6,295 bases of DNA from Nitrospirota bacterium (GCA_021819985.1 JAKAEG010000196.1:1-6295); one strand, 5' to 3'; shown: positions 1-6,295, counted from the stretch's first letter. Program-made: numbers and translations. The notes: a model not told the origin generated them from the letters alone.

Positions 1-553
1 ACGCGCGATACAGAAAGGCACCGGGGAACTGCCGGGCACGAGTTATGAGGAGATGACCTATGAGGGTTATGGCCCCGGCGGCGCGGCCATCCTCATAGAC
101 ATTCTAAGCGATAACAAAAACCGCACCGCCTCCGAACTTAGGCACCTTATATCCAAAAACGGCGGGGCACTCGGCGAAACGGGCTGCGTTGCATGGATAT
201 TCGACAAAAAGGGATACATCCTGGTCGACAAAAAGACAGTTGACGAGGACTCGCTTATGAGCGTGGCCCTCGACGCAGGGGCCCAGGACATGAAAAACGA
301 CCCCAAAGAGGAAAATTACGAAATAATAACTGCCCCTGAAGACCTGAACGCCGTAACAAATGCCCTGAAGGCAGCCGCCATCCAGACAACGCTTGCCGAG
401 GTCACGATGCTTCCCAAAAATTTCGTCACGCTCGACGCCCGGCAGGGCGAGCAAATGACACGTCTTATGGAGGCCCTCGAAGACCATGACGACGTGCAGA
501 ACATCTATTCCAACTTCGACATCCCTGAAGAGGTCCTGGAAAAAACCATTTGA
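1..553 (+). CDS. yebC: YebC/PmpR/TACO1-family protein, 5'-truncated by the window edge
   Basis: This is the C-terminal 183 residues of a YebC-family protein; the first complete codon begins at position 2 and the TGA stop is at 551-553. The family is usually about 240-250 residues, so roughly 60 N-terminal residues lie upstream. An in-frame ATG at 53 is internal, because the frame is open to the edge and the residues before it (AIQKGTGELPGTSYEEM) already match the family. Further hallmarks are YEGYGPGGAAILIDILSDN, the R-T-A-S-E-L-R-H segment, SKNGG and LGETGCVAWIFDKKG, then an acidic domain ending in a D-x-x-D-V-Q-N-I-Y-SNFDIPEE segment. Members are cytoplasmic and have been described both as DNA-binding transcription regulators (PmpR) and as translation factors (TACO1 and bacterial YebC). 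The sequence does not show which role applies here. In many bacteria yebC precedes ruvC; here a DUF502 gene follows after 30 bases. Identification is secure, exact function is not. Confidence 0.95.
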   Translation, partial: RAIQKGTGELPGTSYEEMTYEGYGPGGAAILIDILSDNKNRTASELRHLISKNGGALGETGCVAWIFDKKGYILVDKKTVDEDSLMSVALDAGAQDMKNDPKEENYEIITAPEDLNAVTNALKAAAIQTTLAEVTMLPKNFVTLDARQGEQMTRLMEALEDHDDVQNIYSNFDIPEEVLEKTI

Positions 554-583
554 AAAAATTTCAAAAATGATTAAAACGCGTTC

Positions 584-1195
584 ATGATCTCCGTCCGGGC
601 GACCTTTAAAAGGAAGTTCATTGCCGGTCTTATAGTTTCCATACCGGCGCTCGTTTCCGTTCTTGTTATCGTGTGGATCTTCAGGACCATTGACGATTTC
701 CTGAGCCCGGCCTATGAAGAGGTTTTTCATCACCATATTTACGGGCTTGGTTTCGTTTCGGCGGTAGGCATCATATTCATGCTTGGAATTGTCTCCACGA
801 ATGTAATTGGGAAAAAAGTGATCCGGGCCGTGGAACGCTCGCTAATGAACATACCCGTGCTGAAGAGCGTTTATTCGCCGATCAAATCCGTTATGGATTC
901 TTTTTCTAATTCCGCCTCATTCAAAAAGTTCGTCATAATCGAATATCCCCGGAAAGGTGTCTTTGCCTTTGGCTTCCTCACGAAAGAGCACGCCGTCAAA
1001 ATGCATGAAGACGGCACCACGCAGGACCTGGCGGCCGTTTATATACCGACAAACAACCTGTATCTGGGCGAGATCGCGATGTTCAGGCAGGAAGATATTT
1101 TTCACACCGGGATCCTTGTGGAAGACGGCATAAAGATCGTTCTTTCCGGAGGGATCGCGACCCCTAACATGATGAAGGAAACCGGCAATGAGTGA
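584..1195 (+). CDS. DUF502 family two-helix membrane protein
   Basis: This 203-residue protein belongs to the DUF502 family, whose biochemical role is unsettled; plant relatives (LIKE COV) affect vascular patterning and Golgi traffic. Visible order: a short basic N-terminus (R5, K9, R10, K11), a hydrophobic helix at about 12-33, a loop with HHH (49-51), a second helix at about 54-74, then a soluble domain. Family hallmarks are the helical NIPVLKSVYSPIK segment (89-101), IEYPRKGVFAFGF (119-131), IPT (154-156), and VEDGIKIVLSGGIATP (179-194). It probably sits in the inner membrane with its soluble domain in the cytoplasm. The start is set by an in-frame TAA at 572-574; ATG 584 is the first start codon after it. 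No clear Shine-Dalgarno motif precedes it. Its last 8 bases overlap glmU, implying co-translation. The loop usually written PTTPNPTSG in the family reads PTNNLYLGE here. Family assignment is strong, function unknown. Confidence 0.9.
   Translation: MISVRATFKRKFIAGLIVSIPALVSVLVIVWIFRTIDDFLSPAYEEVFHHHIYGLGFVSAVGIIFMLGIVSTNVIGKKVIRAVERSLMNIPVLKSVYSPIKSVMDSFSNSASFKKFVIIEYPRKGVFAFGFLTKEHAVKMHEDGTTQDLAAVYIPTNNLYLGEIAMFRQEDIFHTGILVEDGIKIVLSGGIATPNMMKETGNE
1175..1179 (+). promoter_or_regulatory. Ribosome binding site for glmU
   Basis: AAGGA lies 8 bases before ATG 1188, inside the last codons of the DUF502 gene. It supports 1188 as the glmU start, although conserved uridyltransferase sequence begins only near residue 23. 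The basic N-terminal extension is therefore probably translated. Confidence 0.75.
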
Positions 1196-2708
1196 AGAAA
1201 AGAAGAAAACAAGAACCTCTCCTATCAGAAAAAAACAAAAAGGGAAAGATCCTCTGGCCGCGGTGATATTGGCCGGCGGGTTAGGCACCAGGATGAAATC
1301 CGCACTGCCCAAGGTGCTCCATCCGGTCTGCGGAAAGCCGATGATATCCTATCCGCTTTTTGCCGCTCTGCGCCTGAAACCCGAGCGGACCGTTATCGTT
1401 ACCGGCCGGGCCTCGCATGAGCAGATTATCCATGCCCTTTCCTCTTACAAGGATGCGCTCTCTTTTGCGCTCCAGGAAAAGCCGCTTGGCACCGGGCATG
1501 CCCTGCTTACGGCCATGGAAGCGCTGGGGGCTTTCCCGGGAAGCATCATTGTACTTAACGGCGATTTCCCTCTGATAACCGCGGGAACGGTCAAAAAACT
1601 GCTCCAGCTTCACAGGCAAAATAAAAACGCCGTTTCCCTGGGCTCTTTCATTGCTGAAGACCCCGGGCCTTACGGCCGCATAGTAAGGGACGGCTCCGGA
1701 GTTCCGGTAAGGATCGTGGAAAAGAGCGATCTTTCCTCCGCGGAAAAAGACATTAAAGAGGTAAACAGCGGCCTTTATATTTTTGAACCGGAGGCGGTGG
1801 CCCTGCTGGCCAATATCGAGCGGAACCGGGCAAAAAAGGAATATTACCTAACGGACATCCTCGCGCTTTCCAGACTTGCCGGGCTTCGGACCGGGGCCTA
1901 TACTGTAGCGCCCGGGCAGGAATTCGCGGGAGTGAACAACTACCGGGAACTTCATTTTGCGGAAGCCCGGATGAGGCGAAGGATAATATCCGGCCTGTCT
2001 GAACAGGGGGTCCGCTTTCTCGCCCCCGATACGGTATTCATAGATTCGGATGTGACCTGCGCCCCGGGCGCCCTGATATATCCCAATGTCCATTTGCAGG
2101 GCAGAACATCTGTCGGAAAAGGATGCATTATCTATCCCAATGTGCGTATAATAGATAGCGCCGTCAGGGAGGAGGCATCAGTGTTGGATTCTTCCGTAAT
2201 CGAAAACTCCGAAATTGGAAAACACGCCCAAGTCGGGCCTTTTGCGCACCTGAGACCGGGCTCCCTGGTAAAAACTTCAGCAAAGGTCGGCAACTTCGTC
2301 GAGATAAAAAATTCCACCATAGGGGAAGGCACCAAAGCCATGCACCTCTCCTATATCGGAGACTCTTCCGTGGGCAAATCCGTAAATATCGGCGCCGGCA
2401 CCATAACCTGCAACTATGACGGGGTGAACAAGCACAGGACCGTAATAGAAGACGGCGTTTTCATCGGCAGCGATTCCCAGCTTGTGGCCCCCGTGAGCGT
2501 AAAAAAAGGTTCATTTGTGGGCGCGGGCTCTACCATAACGAAGGACGTCCCGAGGGGCTCTCTTGCTATCAGCAGGGCCGAGCAAAAAAATATTGAAGGC
2601 TGGGCAAAAAGAAGAGAACTGGCCCCAAAGAAACAAAAAAAGACGGAAGATAACAAGTCAGCATCAGGCAAAAGTAAAAGCAAAGAAAATTCGGGAGCGG
2701 TCCGCTAG
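1188..2708 (+). CDS. glmU: Bifunctional GlmU: GlcN-1-P acetyltransferase / GlcNAc-1-P uridyltransferase
   Basis: GlmU acetylates glucosamine-1-phosphate with acetyl-CoA, then uses UTP to make UDP-GlcNAc, in the cytoplasm. The N-terminal nucleotidyltransferase domain (about 23-250) shows LAGGLGTRM (28-36, R35), LPKVLH (K42), PLGTGHA (99-105), NGDFPL (D126 matches the Mg-binding Asp105 of E. coli), GPYGRIV, VEK (E178), VNSG (N193) and GVNN (N250, matching Mg-binding Asn227). The left-handed beta-helix domain (about 275-462) has hexapeptide repeats, RPG (R356), K374, KAMHLSYIGD with catalytic H386 (E. coli His363), Y389, N400 in NIGAGTITCNYDG, and K415. Both active sites look intact. At 506 residues it is about 50 longer than E. 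coli GlmU (456): a basic N-terminal extension (1-22) and a Lys/Ser-rich C-terminal tail (about 480-506). The start overlaps the upstream stop by 8 bases; glmS follows after 3. The nucleotide-binding loop reads LAGG rather than the usual GlmU LAAG. Confidence 0.97.
   Translation: MSEEKKKTRTSPIRKKQKGKDPLAAVILAGGLGTRMKSALPKVLHPVCGKPMISYPLFAALRLKPERTVIVTGRASHEQIIHALSSYKDALSFALQEKPLGTGHALLTAMEALGAFPGSIIVLNGDFPLITAGTVKKLLQLHRQNKNAVSLGSFIAEDPGPYGRIVRDGSGVPVRIVEKSDLSSAEKDIKEVNSGLYIFEPEAVALLANIERNRAKKEYYLTDILALSRLAGLRTGAYTVAPGQEFAGVNNYRELHFAEARMRRRIISGLSEQGVRFLAPDTVFIDSDVTCAPGALIYPNVHLQGRTSVGKGCIIYPNVRIIDSAVREEASVLDSSVIENSEIGKHAQVGPFAHLRPGSLVKTSAKVGNFVEIKNSTIGEGTKAMHLSYIGDSSVGKSVNIGAGTITCNYDGVNKHRTVIEDGVFIGSDSQLVAPVSVKKGSFVGAGSTITKDVPRGSLAISRAEQKNIEGWAKRRELAPKKQKKTEDNKSASGKSKSKENSGAVR
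2079..2143 (+). repeat. 54-base-spaced 11-base direct repeat encoding successive beta-helix coils in glmU
   Basis: TATCCCAATGT occurs at 2079-2089 and again at 2133-2143, exactly 54 bases apart. It encodes the shared IYPNV of residues 297-301 and 315-319. Eighteen residues is one full turn of a left-handed beta-helix, so the repeat reflects protein structure, not a mobile or regulatory element. Confidence 0.7.
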
Positions 2709-2711
2709 AAA

Positions 2712-4565
2712 ATGTGCGGGATCATAGGCTATATCGGCCACAGGGATGCCCTGTCCGTTGTTATAGACGGGCTTAAGCGTCTTGAGTACAGGGGATATGA
2801 TTCTGCAGGCGTTGCTTTCATTGAGGACGGTTCCGTAAAGACGGTGCGCTCGGCCGGCAGGATCAGCCGGCTCGAAGCAATTCTGGTGGAAAGCGGTCGC
2901 AACGCGAAAACTTTCTCCGGGGCCGTAATAGGCCACACAAGGTGGGCCACCCACGGAGGTCCATCAGAAAAAAATGCGCATCCGCACAAATCCGGCCACA
3001 TCGTCCTTGTTCATAACGGGATAATAGAGAATTACCAATCGCTTAAAAAGAAGCTAAAGGAAAAAGGTTTCGAGTTCGCCTCCGAAACCGATACGGAGGT
3101 CATTTGCCATCTCATTAACTTCCACTCAAAGGACCTTTCACTTTCACTGGAAGACGCTGTCAGGGCGGCGGTTGCCGAACTCAAGGGGGCCTACGCGCTT
3201 GCGATAATGCATGAGTCCGAGCCGGAAAAGATCATAGGCGTTAAGAAAGACAGCCCGCTGGTGCTAGGTGTTGGAGAAGGGGAATTTTTTATATCTTCGG
3301 ATGCTTCCGCTTTCATAGCGCACACCAACAAGGCCCTTTTCCTGGAAGACGGCGAGATGGTTGTCATCAACCCCGAGGGTTTTAACGTTATCCGGATTGC
3401 CCAGGGCGAGCCGGTCGCAAATAAAAAACCCTGCGCGCTGCCCTTTAGCCAAGGCATGGCCGAAAAAGGCGGGCACAAGCATTTCATGCTCAAGGAAATT
3501 CACGAGCAGCCCAGGGCCGTGGCCGACACCATAAGGGGCAGGCTTTCCCCCGGCGCGGAGAACGTTAATCTGGAGGAGTTCGGATTAACAGGAAAAGACC
3601 TTGAAGACATACGGAAGGTGATCATAGTCGCCTGCGGCACATCATGGCACGCCGGGCTGGCCGGCAAATACATGATAGAGCAGATGGCCCGCGTGCCTGT
3701 CGAAGTCGATATAGCTTCGGAATTCAGATACAGGGAACCCGTGTTAAAAGGCGATGAACTTTTTATAGCCATAACGCAATCCGGCGAGACGGCCGATACG
3801 CTCGCGGCCTTGAAGCTTGCCCGGAAATCGGGACTGAAGACGCTTGCGATAACCAATGTCATAGGAAGTGCGGCGGCCAGGGAGGCGGAATCCGTTTTTT
3901 TCACCAGGGGCGGACCCGAGATCGGGGTGGCCTCCACAAAGACATTCATGACCCAGATGGCCGGGCTTTATATTCTGGCCATGGCCATAGCCCGTTCCAG
4001 GGATGCCATAACCCCAGACGAATTTAAAAATTATGCCCAGGACCTGATGGAGCTTCCCTCCAAAATAGAAAATATCCTGGACCGGAAATCGGATATGGAG
4101 AAAATGGCCCATGGATATTTCAAGAAAGAGCATTTTCTATTTCTTGGGCGGGGCATGGATTACCCTGTCGCACTCGAAGGCGCGCTTAAACTGAAAGAAA
4201 TATCCTACATACATGCGGAAGGCTATCCCGCCGGAGAAATGAAGCACGGCCCGATAGCCCTCATAGATGAGGAAATGCCTGCCCTTTTTCTGCTGCCATC
4301 AAAAAGCGCGCTGAAAGAAAAAATTCTTTCGAATATGGAAGAGGTCAGAAGCAGGAGCGCCCGGATCCTGCTGGTTACCGACGCAGAAGACATGGAACTG
4401 GGAGAGATGTCGAACAGCATATTTATTGCGCCCGCTTCAAACCGTTTTCTTGGCGCTGCCCTTATGGCGGTGCCACTCCAGTTGCTTGCTTATTATATAG
4501 GGGTCCTCAGGGGGTGTGACGTGGACCAGCCCAGGAATCTGGCTAAAAGCGTCACTGTGGAATAG
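2712..4565 (+). CDS. glmS: Glutamine-fructose-6-phosphate aminotransferase (isomerizing)
   Basis: GlmS converts fructose-6-phosphate and glutamine to glucosamine-6-phosphate and glutamate, the committed step to UDP-GlcNAc, in the cytoplasm. It has 617 residues (E. coli 609). The N-terminal class II glutaminase domain begins MCGIIGYIG, with C2 as nucleophile once Met is removed, then LEYRGYDSAG (24-33), GHTRWATHGG (74-83, R77), HNGIIENY and SETDTEV. The first SIS domain (about 302-430) has CGTSWHAG (308-315), TQSGETADT (355-363) and GVASTK (405-410). The second (about 470-600) has LGRGMDYPVALEGALKLKE (478-496), where E496 matches E. coli Glu488, and EMKHGP (509-514), where H512 matches His504. 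The C-terminus DVDQPRNLAKSVTVE carries the sugar-site Lys (K612, E. coli Lys603). All catalytic positions I can check are present. ATG follows the glmU stop by 3 bases, with a weak GGGAG 14 bases upstream, so translation is probably coupled to glmU. No glmS ribozyme leader fits in the gap. Confidence 0.98.
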   Translation: MCGIIGYIGHRDALSVVIDGLKRLEYRGYDSAGVAFIEDGSVKTVRSAGRISRLEAILVESGRNAKTFSGAVIGHTRWATHGGPSEKNAHPHKSGHIVLVHNGIIENYQSLKKKLKEKGFEFASETDTEVICHLINFHSKDLSLSLEDAVRAAVAELKGAYALAIMHESEPEKIIGVKKDSPLVLGVGEGEFFISSDASAFIAHTNKALFLEDGEMVVINPEGFNVIRIAQGEPVANKKPCALPFSQGMAEKGGHKHFMLKEIHEQPRAVADTIRGRLSPGAENVNLEEFGLTGKDLEDIRKVIIVACGTSWHAGLAGKYMIEQMARVPVEVDIASEFRYREPVLKGDELFIAITQSGETADTLAALKLARKSGLKTLAITNVIGSAAAREAESVFFTRGGPEIGVASTKTFMTQMAGLYILAMAIARSRDAITPDEFKNYAQDLMELPSKIENILDRKSDMEKMAHGYFKKEHFLFLGRGMDYPVALEGALKLKEISYIHAEGYPAGEMKHGPIALIDEEMPALFLLPSKSALKEKILSNMEEVRSRSARILLVTDAEDMELGEMSNSIFIAPASNRFLGAALMAVPLQLLAYYIGVLRGCDVDQPRNLAKSVTVE

Positions 4566-4640
4566 TTTAAACAAAAAGCATTTTTATTTAAAAAGTGGAT
4601 TAAAATCAAGCAATTATGATACTATCGAGGCAGGCGAACT
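4566..4640 (+). promoter_or_regulatory. AT-rich spacer with a possible weak promoter for the helicase gene
   Basis: This 75-base gap has only about 28% G+C by hand count, much lower than the genes around it. It holds TATGAT at 4615-4620 (5 of 6 to TATAAT) and, overlapping it, TGATACTAT (4617-4625), which resembles an extended -10. TGGATT at 4596-4601 is a poor -35 match, 18 bases before TACTAT. Base composition and two -10-like boxes suggest separate transcription of the downstream gene, but the -35 is weak. No G/C-stemmed terminator is visible; only A-run/T-run pairing near 4573-4594. Confidence 0.35.
4627..4634 (+). promoter_or_regulatory. Ribosome binding site for the helicase gene
   Basis: GAGGCAGG carries two purine-rich cores, GAGG (10 bases before ATG 4641) and AGG (6 bases before). 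An in-frame TGA at 4617-4619 blocks any earlier ATG, so this site and ATG 4641 define the start. Confidence 0.6.
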
Positions 4641-6295
4641 ATGTCTAAAAACATTCTTTCGGATTTAAACCCGCAGCAGAAAGAGGCGATTGCCCATTCA
4701 TCCGGCCCTCTTTTGATTCTGGCCGGAGCAGGCAGCGGGAAGACCAGGACAATAACCCACCGGTTCGCCCAGCTTTCAAAGAAGATATCTCCATCCCAGA
4801 TATTTACCGTCACCTTCACCAACAAAGCGGCGGGCGAGATGAAAGAGAGGATATGCGCTCTCCTTGGCAAAGACCTCAGGCAATGCTGGGTGGGAACCTT
4901 CCATTCCCAATGCGTAAGGATACTGAGGAAAGAGATCGGACTGCTCGGTTACAGCAATGATTTTTCCATTTATGACGACGCGGACCAGTTGAGCCTTATA
5001 CGCCACATACTTAAAGAGCTGAACCTTTACGAGGCGCTCTACAGGGGCGTGCTCTCGAAAATAAGCTGCCTTAAATCCTCACTGATAAAACCGGAAGAGT
5101 TTCTTTCACGTTCGGACGGGTTCGGTTTCGAGGAGAGGCTTGCAAAGGTGTACATGAGGTATCAGGACGAACTCAAGAAAAGCAATGCCCTGGATTTTGA
5201 CGATCTGATAATGCTTGTAATAAACCTGTTCGAGGAGCATCCGGAGGTCCTGAAAAAATATCAAAACAATTTCGAGCATATCCTGGTGGACGAGTTCCAG
5301 GATACCAACGTTGCGCAATACAGGCTGCTCAAACACCTGGCCAAATCGCACGAGAATATCTGCGTGGTCGGAGATGACGACCAGAGCATCTACAGGTTCA
5401 GGGGAGCTGACGTAAGCAATATCATAAATTTCCGGAAAGACTTTCCGGATGCAAAGGTCATAAAGCTCGAAAGGAGCTATCGCTGCACTCAGAATATACT
5501 GGACGTATCCGGCAGCGTTATAAGCAAAAACAACAAGCGCCACCAGAAAAAGCTCTGGACGGACAAAGGGGCCGGTGAAACGGTCAGCTTCTGCTGGCTC
5601 GAATCGGAAGAGGAAGAGGCCCGCCACATAGCCAAGACCATCAGGGAAATTTACCTTAAGAACAATTACGATTACGGCGATTTCGCCGTACTTTACAGGG
5701 TAAACACCCAGTCCAGGGCCATCGAGGACCACCTTCAGTCCGAAGGCATAGCTTACAAAGTGTTTGGCGGGATCAGCTTTTACCAGAGAAAAGAGATTAA
5801 GGACATAACGGCTTACATGAAGCTGGTCCTGAACAGCGATGATAATGTCTCCCTGCGGAGGATAATCAATTGTCCCCAGCGCGGCATAGGGGCCTCCACC
5901 CTTACCAAGGTGGAGCAGCATGCAAAAAAGAAAACCATAAGCCTCTACGCGTCGATAAAGAGCCTGCTCAGGTCCTCCACGCTTGCCTCCTCAATGAAGG
6001 AAAAGCTGGACGCGTTCGTAGGCCTGATCGAAAAAATGTCCGAAACAAAACACAAGGACGCTGCAGTCCTGATACAGGATATCCTGGAAAGCGTTTCCTA
6101 CATGGAAGGCCTTGATGACGACAGGGCGGCAAATATAAATGAGTTCATATCTTCCGCGTCGGGGAAAGACATAAAGGATTTTACGGACAAACTTTGCCTG
6201 GCCAGCAGCACGGATGATTCGGGCCAGGGAGGACATGTCTCGCTCATCACCCTGCACAGCGCCAAGGGGCTCGAATTCCCTGTAGTGTTCGTAGC
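4641..6295 (+). CDS. UvrD/PcrA/Rep superfamily 1A DNA helicase, 3'-truncated by the window edge
   Basis: The frame stays open from ATG 4641 to the end of the window: 551 complete codons plus two bases. The protein is an ATP-driven 3'-5' DNA translocase/helicase of the PcrA/UvrD/Rep group, acting in repair and at stalled forks. Motifs in order: Q motif LNPQQ (9-13), Walker A AGAGSGKT (28-35), motif Ia TVTFTNKAAGEM (56-67), Ib VGTFHS (84-89), DFDDL (185-189), Walker B LVDEFQDTN (215-223), motif III VVGDDDQSIYRFRGA (242-256), motif IV LERSYRCTQNIL (276-287), AVLYRVNTQSR (349-359), the 2B-type GGISFYQRKEIKD and CPQRGIGAST segments, and motif V ITLHSAKGLEFPVVF (536-550). Motif VI and the C-terminus lie outside; relatives have about 650-750 residues. 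Motif III has Phe253 where PcrA, UvrD and Rep have Trp. PcrA, UvrD and Rep cannot be told apart from this part alone, so no symbol is given. Confidence 0.96.
   Translation, partial: MSKNILSDLNPQQKEAIAHSSGPLLILAGAGSGKTRTITHRFAQLSKKISPSQIFTVTFTNKAAGEMKERICALLGKDLRQCWVGTFHSQCVRILRKEIGLLGYSNDFSIYDDADQLSLIRHILKELNLYEALYRGVLSKISCLKSSLIKPEEFLSRSDGFGFEERLAKVYMRYQDELKKSNALDFDDLIMLVINLFEEHPEVLKKYQNNFEHILVDEFQDTNVAQYRLLKHLAKSHENICVVGDDDQSIYRFRGADVSNIINFRKDFPDAKVIKLERSYRCTQNILDVSGSVISKNNKRHQKKLWTDKGAGETVSFCWLESEEEEARHIAKTIREIYLKNNYDYGDFAVLYRVNTQSRAIEDHLQSEGIAYKVFGGISFYQRKEIKDITAYMKLVLNSDDNVSLRRIINCPQRGIGASTLTKVEQHAKKKTISLYASIKSLLRSSTLASSMKEKLDAFVGLIEKMSETKHKDAAVLIQDILESVSYMEGLDDDRAANINEFISSASGKDIKDFTDKLCLASSTDDSGQGGHVSLITLHSAKGLEFPVVFV

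Noticed and set aside
551..563. Palindrome TGAAA-AAA-TTTCA at the yebC stop
   Set aside because: A five-pair, A/T-rich stem with a three-base loop is too weak to act as a terminator and is easily expected by chance in an A-rich spacer.
104..736. 210-codon open frame on the minus strand
   Set aside because: It runs antisense across yebC and the start of the DUF502 gene, both securely identified. The translation shows no family motif or convincing ribosome binding site.
2600..2711. glmS ribozyme
   Set aside because: The glmU coding sequence runs to 3 bases before glmS, leaving no non-coding leader. I see no sign of the ribozyme core in the glmU 3' end, although I could not run a covariance search.
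4573..4594. Possible intrinsic terminator after glmS
   Set aside because: The only pairing is A-runs with T-runs (AAAAAGCATTTTT, then TTTTTATTTAAAAA), with no G/C stem. This would be too unstable for a typical Rho-independent terminator.
5106..5921. 271-codon open frame on the minus strand
   Set aside because: It lies wholly antisense to the helicase, whose reading frame shows all expected motifs here. The minus-strand translation has no recognisable domain. It is a codon-usage shadow.
5870..6115. 81-codon frame on the + strand in a different phase
   Set aside because: It is inside the helicase gene, whose frame continues without interruption through this segment to motif V. There is no sign of a frameshift.
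4641..6295. Interpreting the helicase as a pseudogene because no stop codon is seen
   Set aside because: The frame is uninterrupted and all motifs through motif V are intact and in order. The missing end is due to the window edge.

Overview
This window is about 6.3 kb of bacterial chromosome with all five genes on the + strand and almost no non-coding sequence. Both ends cut through genes. Bifunctional GlmU, YebC/PmpR and a PcrA/UvrD-type helicase make it clearly bacterial. GC is intermediate (roughly 50% by eye), and ATA (Ile) and AGG (Arg) codons are frequent in every gene, so nothing suggests that one gene was recently acquired. A DUF502 membrane protein beside UDP-GlcNAc synthesis genes fits a diderm from a deep lineage (Omnitrophota-, Nitrospirota- or deltaproteobacteria-like). 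That placement is a low-confidence inference; no marker in the window fixes the phylum.

Layout: (1) 1-553, the last 183 residues of a YebC/PmpR/TACO1-family protein, start outside the window. (2) 584-1195, a complete DUF502 two-helix membrane protein. (3) 1188-2708, complete glmU, overlapping the DUF502 gene by 8 bases. (4) 2712-4565, complete glmS, starting 3 bases after the glmU stop. (5) 4641-6295, the first 551 residues of a PcrA/UvrD/Rep helicase that runs off the 3' edge without a stop. The gaps are 30, -8, 3 and 75 bases. The first four genes look like one transcription unit. The helicase follows the only AT-rich spacer and may have its own promoter.

GlmS makes glucosamine-6-phosphate from fructose-6-phosphate and glutamine. 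GlmU performs the last two steps to UDP-GlcNAc, the precursor of peptidoglycan and lipid A. The intermediate mutase GlmM is not in the window. The translationally coupled DUF502 gene suggests an envelope-linked role. YebC (translation/regulation) and the helicase (DNA repair/replication) are housekeeping neighbours without an obvious pathway link.

I found no mobile element, CRISPR array, tRNA, rRNA or clearly new system. The points most worth a second look are the charged tails on GlmU, the altered conserved loop in the DUF502 protein and its coupling to glmU, and small sequence features at gene junctions. All are modest.
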